Origin: Hirudo medicinalis
Taxonomy: Eukaryota > Annelida > Clitellata > Hirudinida > Hirudinidae
Assembly (NCBI GenBank): GCA_011800805.1
Contig: MPNW01000269.1
Coordinates: 38,915-70,541 of the forward strand
Reading direction: 5' to 3'
Length of the DNA: 31,627 nucleotides
Program-made: the position numbers and the translations under genes
Shown here: piece after piece, positions 1 to 10,800 of the stretch
Numbering within the stretch: position 1 is the first letter of the stretch
How the letters are laid out: every line of letters begins with the position of its first letter
The notes under the pieces: generated by a model
What the model was told of the DNA's origin: nothing
The model's database searches: none
The model's input: only the letters and a program-made list of their open reading frames with translations

Positions 1-810
1 AAAAAAAATAATACTAATAAATTGCAGTATCACCAAAATCTCATTATGACCATTGTTTGGTGATTTAAGGTCGATTTCAATACAAAATGGTCTTAAATAT
101 GCGGAAATATATTTTTAGTTGCAATACATTCACTTTCATAGTGAACCCTTATAATCTATGCTGTATAATGTTAATCATGCGAAAAGTCTATTATTTTTGA
201 TGGAATATTTATACAAGAAGGACGCAATTTAAGATTTTCCCAGGGAATGACAATCTATCGCCAATCTGATGAGATGATCTTTTTAAAATTATTTTTTAAT
301 ATTTATATTATATATTAATTGCTTTTACATATGTGTCTAAGCTTAGCTAAACTTTTTTTCAAAAGTACTTTTGATCATTTAATATGTAAATATTAATTCT
401 AAATTCCAGAAATTCTAATAAAGTTCTCTTTATTATGAGTGGAGAAACTATTAGACTAAAACAGTAATTTAAAACTATGTGCGATTGCGCCCCAACGCTC
501 CAATTTGCGGTCAGCGGCGTAGCGATGTTGAAGTACAACTTCTTGAAGTACATCTTGCATCCAGCTCGTTGGTGGGATCTAATCGAATGAGCCTGCCAGT
601 ATAGAGGGCATGTTTCGTAGAGTTAATTATTTTACCAATGGAGCTAAAACTTCGGATCGCCAGTAGAAGATCCAGTCATCACGGCTGTTTCAACAATTTA
701 AATGTTATTGGTGAACTGATTATAAAATTGACTTTAATATCAACAAACAGCAATTGATGGTTTCTCCATTGTCAGAATGATCCTTCTTTCTTGGCTTGAT
801 AAACCTTTAG
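1..810. other. AT-rich stretch with no supported gene
   Basis: I see no gene here that I can support. The short minus-strand open frame at 359-553 has no recognisable motif and looks accidental. Around 577-615 on the + strand a short stretch reads SNEPASIEGMF, which faintly resembles the end of a TSP1 repeat. It could be one more worn copy of the TSP1 exons that follow, but it is too weak to call. Confidence 0.4.
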
Positions 811-1334
811 AACGTATCGAGATCGAGGACTTGTACTCTGCCGTCCCCAGCATACAATGAAAAGCATTGCGATGGACTAAAAATGGGTTCCATAGTCTAA
901 CTTACATGGGTTAAAATTACATGGTTTCACTCTAAACCAATGAAATTCAGCAATCGATGGATCGTGGGCACCTTGGACATCATCGTCTGTTCCTGATGGA
1001 GTTAAACCACCTGTGAATTCCAGGAAACCCAGAAAATGATTTGATCCTGCACAGCAATTTGATGGAAAGGATTGCGTTGGACCAAACGCCGAAGTTCAAC
1101 TCATAGAAAAGCGTTAGCAACTACAATGAATTAGTTAGGACTTCACAGTACCTTGTTTGACAAACAAAAATATTCCTTGATTATTAGTATACAGATATTT
1201 TATTGTAACAGCCATGCCTGTCGACGGAGAATGGAGAGAATGATCTCCGTGGGAGGTTAATCCAGGCGTAGCAAACTTTGAAGTTGTCAACAGAAAAAGA
1301 ACCTGCTCGAATCCTGAACCACCTTATTACGTTG
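811..1334 (+). pseudogene. Decayed thrombospondin type-1 (TSP1) repeat exons
   Basis: Three exon-like pieces on the + strand read as TSP1 modules. Positions 811-897 give the back half of a repeat (SRSRTC, then NEKHCDG). Positions 951-1114, after an AG acceptor, give IDGSWAPW, then SRKPRK, an in-frame TGA at 1037 where a Cys is expected, then FDGKDCVG. Positions 1212-1334 lie between an AG acceptor and a GT donor in phase 1-1, the usual phase for TSP1 exons. They give PVDGEWRE, an in-frame TGA at 1241 where the family has Trp, then SPWE and NRKRTCSNPEPP. Several Cys of the normal module are missing. Other genes here end at TGA, so TGA is a real stop. I infer the remains of an extracellular TSP1-repeat gene. 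A live gene with sequencing errors is less likely. Confidence 0.6.
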
Positions 1335-1940
1335 GTAAAGAATGAAATTTTATTTATTATCAAATGAGCTTCGATATTCCTGTTGTAATATTTCTTAAAA
1401 AAGCATCTGTTCGTTTTTTATATTAAAATAATTAGACACTAATATCTCTATTATACTTTTGCGGTGCTTCTGGTGGAAAATGAAATTAATTTTAATTTAA
1501 AATTAGATCGACAATAGACCCAAAGAGTACCATAATGTGTACGGCGAGTGAAACACCTGTTAGTTCCAGTATGCTAAGGGCTTGAAACAACTAAATAGAT
1601 AGTTCGTCGTGTTTCGGACATTAATTTTCTGGATTTTGATTTTGACTTTGATTCCGAATTTTTTGATTTTTAACCGGCAACTATTGTTTTCTGAGTTCTT
1701 AATTTAAATAAAATTGCTCCTTTTTGACCAGAAGGTAACTTAAATTGGTTATATAAACGGTTATATTTACTCAATTAAGTGAAAAGTGTCACTATTAAAT
1801 GACTTGTTAAGTGAAAATTCTGCTTTATAAGCAGCCTTCGCAGCATTTTTATATTTTGTAGAAACTTTTGCATACATACTATTGAACCAAACTAGATTTT
1901 AATTTGTAATTCGTCGTTTAGTGAGGTGAGCTTAATAGCT
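1335..1940. other. AT-rich gap
   Basis: No gene seen. Positions 1628-1672 hold a run of imperfect TTTTGATT-like repeats. Confidence 0.4.
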
Positions 1941-2031
1941 CTTCCTGCCAAGACAAGGAGGGAGACAGACGTTGCAAAGGAGGTCTTCCTGCCAAGACAA
2001 CTCTCTAAAAACTTCGAAGGAGGGAGACAGA
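1941..2031. repeat. Local imperfect duplication
   Basis: The 16-mer cttcctgccaagacaa occurs at 1941-1956 and 1985-2000. The 13-mer ggagggagacaga occurs at 1957-1969 and 2019-2031. Two adjacent units therefore share both blocks in the same order, with different spacers. On the + strand both copies can be read as SCQD... with EGDR, but both run into stops. I cannot assign it to a known repeat family. Confidence 0.6.
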
Positions 2032-2169
2032 AAGGACTAATCCTAAAGCCAGGTAAAGATTTGTTCTTCCGTTCAGACGATTGATTAGGGCCTTTATTCA
2101 TTTATCTTAATTATCTTAACTGATTTATTTTTATATATTTTCACATTTTTATTTATATTTATTTTAATT

Positions 2170-2511
2170 TTCCAACGAAGCTATGGATCCACACCAGATA
2201 GTGTTGGACCTCTTGCGTCATCGCTTAACCTTCAGAAAGTCCTTCTTCAAACTAAAGACAAGGAGATCCCTCCCAATACAAATTCTCGATCAGTACCAAC
2301 AGTGCAAGCGAGCGAAGGGAAATATGCGACCAATACCGGTCTGATAATTGCACCGAACTATCACGAATGTGTCACATCTACAACGACGAAAGTGATGAGG
2401 CGCTCATTTCAAATATATAGGAGCGGCAAGATATCCTTAAAAGCGCGAGATGTGGATGAGGCTCGTAATCGGCTGGAAAACATTGTGACACTGCACGGAA
2501 TCGTTCCATAA
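2170..2511 (+). other. Unassigned open frame, possible exon
   Basis: One + frame stays open for about 113 codons and ends with a TAA at 2509-2511. It begins FQRSYGSTPDSVG and ends ENIVTLHGIVP. It has no ATG before the internal codons and base composition less AT-rich than its flanks. I recognise no domain. A different frame has an ATG at 2183 but only 53 codons. It might be a last exon of the decayed TSP1 gene upstream, or chance. Confidence 0.2.
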
Positions 2512-3576
2512 TCGTGCGCATGAAGGTTTGAAATTTGCATGAATCCTTGAGACCTTAAACTTTATCATCACGTTTTTGTTTCGTTGACTCCACCCACCAC
2601 AATCATTGATTTTAAAAATGGCGGATCTTCCTGAATGCATTATGTTATAACAGAACAAATGCTGTCTGCTACGTTCGTTGATGCGCTGTTTACAACGCTT
2701 GATATTTTCATATTCTTGTGTATTTCCATAAAAAGTCACACAAGAAAAACCCGACGGTTGTCTTCATTAATTTAAATGCAAAAATTTAAATTTTTTCTTC
2801 GTTTCTTTTGATGATCTGAAAAATTATATGAAAAAAGGCAATGATACTAAAGTTAATAATAATAAAAATAATAATTATAACCACAAGTCGATGTTCAGGA
2901 TTGAAGGGTTCCACTTTTTTAATGGATTTCAATTCCAAGGTCCTTCAACAGGAAACTTCGTTAACAATAACATACAATAACAACAATAATAATATTAATA
3001 AATTAACGGACTTCAGGTTTTTAAGGTGCACCAAAACTTCCAAGATTGGAGGATATGAATATTTTCCATTTAGACAAAAGATTTCTAAATTTGTAAGGCA
3101 CTTCAATGTCTTCAGGCGGTCGTGCCTGCTTACTCAACCGTGAATCAGGGAAATCATTTGTGAGAGGAACAACGTTTTTAATTTAATGAAAAGCAAAAAT
3201 AGTCTTGTCAGGCTGGGCGAAGGTTTGTCCCCGTTGGGAAAAGCCGATGTGAAGTCCTTGCCTAAACGTCCAAAGTTCACCGCACTAAGAATAGTGGCAT
3301 AACATAAACATTTCTTAAATTGGTACAATTTATCAAAAATGTTTTTAGATGTTACATTGGAAGAATTATGTTTGAGTAAATAGTTGGATATTTATGATTC
3401 CTTTTTTTATAAGATAGTAATTTTTAAATAAATAAATAATGCTTCTAGGTTTGTAATAAATTTTATCAAAAAAAAATTAAAAACCATCTGAAAATTGAAC
3501 TAAAATATTTTCTTCACCACCGATCTTTCATGTATTGACTAAGTTTGCCACGCCGAGGCGTTGCGCTGATTGTTAC
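2512..3576. other. AT-rich gap before GARS
   Basis: No supported gene. The + frame at 2841-3143 is low-complexity (an AAC/AAT run giving poly-Asn). The last part should hold the GARS promoter and 5' UTR. A two-codon upstream frame (ATG TAT TGA, 3530-3538) lies 38 bases before the first GARS start. Confidence 0.4.
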
Positions 3577-6500
3577 ATGGTTGTGCGCTTGTGGTTAACC
3601 AGCTTGAGGCTAATTTGTAAGTCCGTCCCACCGTCAAAAGTTTGTAGCTTTGAACGGCCTAGGTTTTTCTCAAAACGCTCTATACCTGTTCTTGAATACA
3701 AAATGTCACAAGGAGACGATAACGATTTGCTTCCTCTTCAGAATATTTGTAAGGAAAAGGTAAATCACTGCAGAAGTTATTTAATAGCTTTACCAATGGG
3801 GTTTTTAAGTTTTTAATAATTTCTTTTATAGGGAGAAGTTGTTCGTAAACTCAAGGAGACAGGTGCTCCTGAAAGTGATGTAAAGAAAGCTATAACAGAG
3901 TTGCTTGCAGCTAAAAAAGTTTTGGAAAACAAGGTGGGCATTTGGTGGTAAAACCGTTTCCATCCTATAACACCTAAATACTTTGTTTCATTAAGCAATT
4001 GGAGCTGAGTAAAGCCAAAGATGGTGATGTGCTGGATGAGGCTAAGCTGGCTGATCTGTTGAAGCAGAAATTTTTTTATGATCAAGCATTCTCTATTTAC
4101 GGAGGCATTGCTGGTCTTTACGATTTTGGGCCGTTTGGATGTGCCATGATGGAAAATATCCTCTCGGTCTGGAGACAATTCTTTATTCTCAACGAGAGGA
4201 TGCTTGAAGTTAAGACATCCATTCTCACTCCTGAACCTGTGTTAAAGTGAGCTAACGAGTTACACATGTTTGAGTGGAAAAATTCTTAAATTATTTCTTG
4301 TCATCAGAGCATCTGGACACGTGGATAGATTTGCTGATTACATGGTGAAGGATAAGAAGACAGGGGAGTGCTTCAGGGCTGATCACCTCATCGAAGGTTT
4401 GTTGAGACCGACATTTCAACAACACCGATCCTTCAATTAAATCGACCCCAACATTTTAAGGTCATCTCCAGAAACTCCTTGCCGATAATAAAACTAGTGA
4501 AACAGTGAAGGCTGAAATTAGAAATCTCCTCCCTAAGGTATGTTTGGCAAGACCGATATGATTTAACGATCAATTTACGGATCGGAGTGGCATCATTTAG
4601 TGGAACGTGCTAATTAATAGGTGGACGGATTCAGTAGGCAAGACATGGAGGACACCATAAAGAAGTATGACATGAAGTTCCCGACCACCAACAATGACAT
4701 CTCCGAACCTCAGGAGTTCAACCTGATGTTCGGCACCCACTTTGGTCCGACGGGTCTCGTCAAGGGGTCAGAATTTAAAATCGACCTTCATTTATTTCAG
4801 AGTGCCACTTCATATTGATGAATGTTGATGACCTACAGATACCTGAGGCCTGAGACTGCTCAGGGCATATTTGTTAACTTCAAGGGATTGCTAGATATTA
4901 AGAAAGGCAAACTGCCTTTTGCTGCTGCCCAGATTGGATATGCATTTAGGAATGAAATTTCACCAAGATCTGGTCTGCTTCGGGTCAGGTTTGTCATCGT
5001 GGTTTTGTTTCGAGTGATTGCTTCTTCGATGCCATTCTAAATCTTACGTGTTTCTGAAACCAGGGAATTCATCATGGCAGAGATTGAGCACTTCTGCGAC
5101 CCTCGAGATAAGTCTCACAAGAAATTCAAATTGGTGGAAAACACCGAGATGACCTTTTACTCCGCCTGCAACCAGATGGATGGCGAATTGCCACAGAAAA
5201 TGACGATCGGGGAAGCAGTGAAATCTGTGAGTTGTCAAATGTTTCCATTCGAGTACTCTGTGCAATTTCTCACCTGGATTTGTCTCGTGGCAGGGTTTGG
5301 TCAACAACGAGACTCTCGGATATTTCCTGGCCAGGGTTTTCCTCTTCCTTACAAAGGTCGGAGTGAAGAAGGATAAGTTGAGGTTTCGTCAGCACATGTC
5401 CAACGAGATGGCCCACTATGCAACTGATTGCTGGGATGCGGAGTGCAAGACTTCATATGTAAGATTTGAATTTGCTAAAATGTAGAAATGTTTGACTTTT
5501 AAATTAAATCTTGCAAAATCTTAAATGATGCAATCTAATTCTGTTATTACCATTATCATTTAATCAATAACAGGGATGGGTGGAGTGTGTTGGAAATGCT
5601 GATAGGTCATGTTACGACCTGAGCCAGCATACAAGGGCTACCGGAGTCAAACTTGTAGCCGAGAGGAAGCTTCCTACACCAGTGAGTTTCAAGGGTTATT
5701 TCATTCGAGGGTTGAGATCTAACAGAAGGCTCTCAAGAATCTCTCTCAAAAGGCTCTCTAATTTAATCATAATTTTTAGGTCGAGAAGCAGTTCGTGGAA
5801 GTTGTGGTTAATAAAGGTAAAGTTTGTTACGATTCATACCGTGTCCTGATTATTTATGCACAAAAATAACCACAAAGATAATGACCGACAGGATTGGCTG
5901 GGAAGAAGTTCAAGAAAGATGCGAAGATCATTTCTGACGAGCTCTCAAAATTCACAGAGGAGCAAGTTGTTGCCCTGGAAAAACACATGTCTGAAAATAA
6001 GTCAGCATTCATTAACTTCTTGATGTCAAGATGTCAAACTTTGCTCGATATCGCTCATTTGCTTCATCTGCTTGAATTAGGTCGTACATTCTCAAGGCTA
6101 AAGAGGGAGATTTTGAGATTGAGAGGGACATGATTGACGTAAAGAGAACCACAAGATTATGTCACAGTAAGTAACATTGTTTAGGAATGTCTCTACGTGC
6201 TTGAGGTGCTAAAGTAGAAAATGCAATGCTTTGTGTGATATTGGCTTTGGCTAGGGGCGCTTTGTAAATGGTGGTGATCAAAAAGCACCTTCAAAACAAT
6301 GACTGAATGAAAATATTTTAGCCGAGGAGTTTGTGCCGTCTGTCATCGAGCCGTCGTTCGGCATCGGAAGAATCATGTACGTCATATTCGAGCACAACTT
6401 CCGCATTCGTGACAATGACGAGCAAAGGACTGTGAGTCTAATTTTGTGAATTCCACAATCGATCACGTATTAACAAACTCATACAATATTTCAGTATCTT

Positions 6501-7041
6501 GCCCTCCCTCCTGCTGTTGCCCCTTACAAGTGCGTGATCCTCCCCCTCAGTGGCAACACCGAGTTTGAGCCATTCGTGGATCAATTATGTATGTATTTTG
6601 TCAGCGTATTAAGATGGAATAATAAGTGAATTTAGAAGTTTACTTCATGTCAAATTTTACAATTCAAGCACATTACTTTCAGCTGAATTGCTCACAAGTT
6701 ACAAAGTCTCGCATGACGTGGATGATGGTAGTGTCTCGATTGGCAGGAGATACGCCAGGACCGACCAGATTGCCATACCTTTCGGAATCACTGTCGATTT
6801 CGACACGGTAAACCAGACTCCTCATACGGCCACGTTGAGAGAGAGGGACTCCATGAAGCAAATTAGAGCCGAGGTTTGTTGCCGAGGGTCATCGTGCTGC
6901 CGTGTTCGGAATTTTATGTGCTTTTATTTCCGTTAGATTGCCGAGATCCCCAAACTGGTCAGTGATTTGTGCGAGGGCAGAACCACCTGGGATGAAGTCT
7001 TGGCCAAGTATCCCATCTTCGAGAAGCAAGGAAGTGGTTAA
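3577..7041 (+). CDS. GARS1: Glycyl-tRNA synthetase (cytosolic and mitochondrial forms)
   Basis: Class II synthetase that charges tRNA-Gly. Coding exons: 3577-3759, 3832-3933, 3996-4246, 4308-4396, 4461-4537, 4621-4766, 4839-4988, 5064-5226, 5294-5458, 5574-5681, 5780-5816, 5892-6000, 6081-6166, 6322-6431, 6495-6588, 6683-6873, 6937-7041. From the ATG at 3703 the protein is 679 residues, close to the human cytosolic form. An in-frame ATG at 3577 adds 42 residues, beginning [16 protein letters not shown], that look like a mitochondrial presequence. Seen in order: a WHEP domain ([20 protein letters not shown]), the catalytic core with [12 protein letters not shown], motif 2 ([17 protein letters not shown]), motif 3 ([11 protein letters not shown]), and the anticodon-binding domain ([14 protein letters not shown] to [10 protein letters not shown]). 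Exon phases agree throughout and no lesion is seen. It converges on the p85 gene downstream. A possible ATTAAA polyadenylation signal is at 7155-7160. Confidence 0.96.
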
Positions 7042-7855
7042 GCAACTAGGACAATTGTGACCCCATCCACTCATTAGGAAATGTGGCTTATAATAGCAAC
7101 TGCACTTAACCTAACTCGCCATAAAGAAAATCAACAGTATATTCTCTCATGCATATTAAAATATACACGTTTTGATATGTTACTTAATCCTTACCTCCTG
7201 AAATGTTATCAGCTCAGCATTTGTATATCTCAAATACACGTGTTCCGATAAGGAGTTTGTTCCTTTGAATCAAGTTTCAACTGCCTGAAACTGGCGGTCA
7301 GTTGTATTGTGCTGTTTGAATTTGCTGGCACACCGATGAAAAGCATTTTTAGCTGCCCCCAACTTAGGAGTGAATGTCATGACCTGGGTAAATGGGAATA
7401 CGCTGACATGATCCATTGACTGAGATTACGTTCAAGTTCAGAAGCAAATGAAACAACCCGCTGGGCACCATGTCTATCGTAGCTAAATTTTCAGGACTTG
7501 GCAAATTAGTTCCGGTATTCACTAATTTATTTCTAAGTTTTTCCTTTTTTGCAACATGATTGCATAATAGAAAATAAGTCACATAAAAACAAACTACCTA
7601 AATGGTAAGGAATGTGGTAATTATTCATACTAATGAACGGGACTAATATGCAAAACAAGAGACATCCTTCCTAGCAATTCTAATTTTTCTTAAGCTGATT
7701 ATATATAATGGAATGCAAATAAATTGGTCTTGTAGTGCGAAAATTTGTCCACGATCTTCGAGGGATCGAACGATTGCAAACATTTGCAGGAGTAAAAAAG
7801 ACAGCAAATGGATCAGAGCTTCAAGATTATAACAAAACAAGAAGAGGGGTAAGAT
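7042..7855. other. Convergent 3' gap between GARS and p85
   Basis: No gene seen. It should hold the 3' UTRs of the two converging genes. A minus-strand AATAAA (TTTATT on +, 7526-7531) is a candidate polyadenylation signal for the p85 gene. Confidence 0.45.
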
Positions 7856-10800
7856 TTAGATTTGATCCTTGCAGAACACAGGGTACTTTAAGGTGACATT
7901 GAGGATGTCATTGTGCTCAATGAGAGAAGTCTCCTTGTAGTGAAGGACAAGATCAACAAGCTGCTTGTGGATGTAAAATGGCTCGGCAAATCCATAGCCA
8001 GTTTCTTTTTTTTTCTATCAGGCAATGGACTACAGACTGGTTCCGTCTTTCTTTGTCCGGAGAACTGCATAGAATGTGCAAATAGTAATTTCATTTAGTT
8101 GATAAAAGGCCTCATTGGAATTTAATTACTAACACTATTGACAGGGCGTACGAATCGCCCTCTCTATGTCGAATGAGGAATGTTCCGATTGGTCGATTGT
8201 TGAGTAGGATCTCGGCCCGACCTCGATTGCAGTCCGTGAGTAGCCACAAACTCTCTTTCAAGTGTGGAACAGTTTCTTTACTGACGACTTCGCGTCCTTC
8301 CTTTATCAATGCTATATTTTCCTGAGTTTCGCCACATTTTTCCAGCAACCTGACCAGAAAACAATGGAGTCATGAAATCTTGAGTAATTGAAATAGGGGC
8401 AAAATATAATACGGACTGTTCCTTGCGATCCTTGTCTTGAGTGCACTTAATCATGTCCGATTTTTTCTCCTCCAATCTCATTCCAACCTCCTCCAAGTGT
8501 TTCTCGACGTTACACAGTTCATCTTCAATTGAACTGATGATAGCCTCGATGCTGGCCATCTTTTTCGATATTACTTCAAAATTTCCTTCTGAAATTCTTT
8601 AAAAGAACTGGGATTAAATGGCCACACAGGGAGGCAGGACTAGCTTAAAATTACTTTCGATCAGTAGAAATTAGACTTAATAAGCACCTCATTATGTCTC
8701 CCGATGACTTGAACTTTTCGGCGATGTCTGAGTGTTCCTGGTACAAGGAAATAACTTGGATGTATGCACTTATGGCAGCTTGTTTCATCCTACATTCCTA
8801 AAAAAAAATCCATAAATCTTTATCAGCATCACTGAAATCTCACTGAACTTGAGAGAGGGGTCAAGATGGAAGCCATGGCAGTCACCTCTGTTAAAGCCTC
8901 CTCTTCTCCATGAAGTATTACCAGTTCCTCGTCCAACTCACCATGTTTTATACAGAGCTCTTTGAATTCGCTTCTCAGCTTTACAATGTCAAGTACTTCA
9001 GATGTCTGTCAAAATGTCATTGGAATTCGTTGCATTTATTTTCTGCTCAGTTCCCATCAATTGACTTCGATGCAGTCTCATTAACAAATCAAGGAATTGT
9101 AATTTTTCAACGCATCATAAATATTAAGCTTCCAAGCGATGATGATTGTGGAAGCTAAAACATTGTCTAACAAATGGTCAAGTAATTACTTGCTATATTG
9201 GCAGAGAAAATAAGTAAAGCTGCCATTTTGGCAGGAAGCATCTCACCCTTTCGATGGGCTTCAGAATGGGGAATTGTAGTTTGAGATCCAGGCTACTGTT
9301 AAAGTCTACCAGAGAATTACGGCTGTAGTAATGGATCAGATCTTCTACAGAATTGAACAGTAGGGTCTCCATGAGGCCATACTTGCCATAGGAATGGTAA
9401 ATCTTTATCAACATGTTTTTGCAATTTTTCCTACAGATTTTCATGGATAAGAATTAAGTTTTAAAGGAGGAATTTCATTTAAATCTGCTAAACTCGATCT
9501 TCGTCGAGCGAAGACCATTCGGCTCAATAAACTCGTCGTACCTCAGCGTAAGAGTGTAAGGAGCATTTTCCTCTTTATTTGTTGAATCGCGCACCAGGAA
9601 CGTACCGTCGGGCGTGTTGAGCATCTTATCGTTGACTTCTTCCCTGCGACGTGATGAGCGAGTGAGCAAAGTCCGCAAAACCCACTAAATTATACGCAAT
9701 GCTGCACGCACCTTGAAATGTCCTCCCAATACCAGGGAGCCGATTTAACAGAGCTACCGTCGTGAAGACCAATAGCCTGCAAGCCAAGTGTAAGGTCATC
9801 GCCTTAAACAAACGTAAATGCTAAATAAATTTGTGAAAAGGAAAAAATCATAGTCCAATTAATCATAGCTATCAGACCTTGCATTTTTAAAAGTGATTCT
9901 AAGCATTTCGTCTGGACTTTGGTATTGTCTATTATGTCCCTGTATGGAAGTGTTATCAACATCATGTTAAGGGATTGAATCGTTTTTCTAAAGAATTGGA
10001 AGAAAAATAAGACAACATTATCCTGGTCCACGGTGGACGCATGAGAATTTGATTGAAAATCCTTGCGAGCTTGTTCAGATTCTCTCCTTTGTCTTTTCTC
10101 AGGTGTGAAATTAAGAATGTTAACGTGGTTTTGTGTATTACGGGCAAACTGTCTATCAACACGTTCCTATTTCCTTCATCTGAAAGCAGACGAACAAACA
10201 AAATCAAATGACTCCCTCACTGAAGGCAAAGGGCTGCTTAAGCTTTATCGGCCATTCTCAGTACCTAGTTGAATAAACGATGCGTAGAACTTCTCGGGTA
10301 TGACGGGATCGGGCAGGTCCCTTAAGAACTTTTTCAGAACTCCACCGATTACAGAACAGTCGTACGAGCTCAGATTGAGGCTTGGAAGACAGGAAACATC
10401 TGTGGCATACAAACCCTATGGTTTTTAACCCTATAATAGTACTTATTCTTGTCACATTGCTTAGACGGCAACAACCTGTAAACCTACTTTTGTCAAACAT
10501 ATTTTTCAGCAGGTTAACCTCGTTGGTTGCTGGAGTCTTTCTATAATAATTGAGGAGGTCACACCCTGCAAAAGAGAAACATAATTTCAGTGCCATTATG
10601 TTGGCCTAAATTTGCACGATGCAATCTGTCAGGCAACAGTTCAACAATCAATACTAAGGATTAGGAGATGCATGGCTTAATGTTTCTTTTAATGATAAGT
10701 TTGGAACATGTTTGAGAACCTCGATTCTCCAAACAGCTAGCACAATGGATCAAAACGAGAGGGATATCTGAGAAATCAGCGAGCCGTCTGCCGAACATGG

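Noticed and set aside
265..280. CTGATGAG resembling a hammerhead ribozyme core
   Set aside because: No matching GAAA strand or flanking helices nearby.
2437..2739. 100-codon minus-strand open frame
   Set aside because: No domain or splice support, and it overlaps another open frame on +. Treated as chance.
2841..3143. 100-codon + open frame with an Asn run
   Set aside because: Driven by AT-rich simple sequence (AAT/AAC repeats). No recognisable protein.
3535..3576. Longer GARS N terminus starting at 3535
   Set aside because: The codon at 3535 is TTG. The first in-frame ATG is at 3577.
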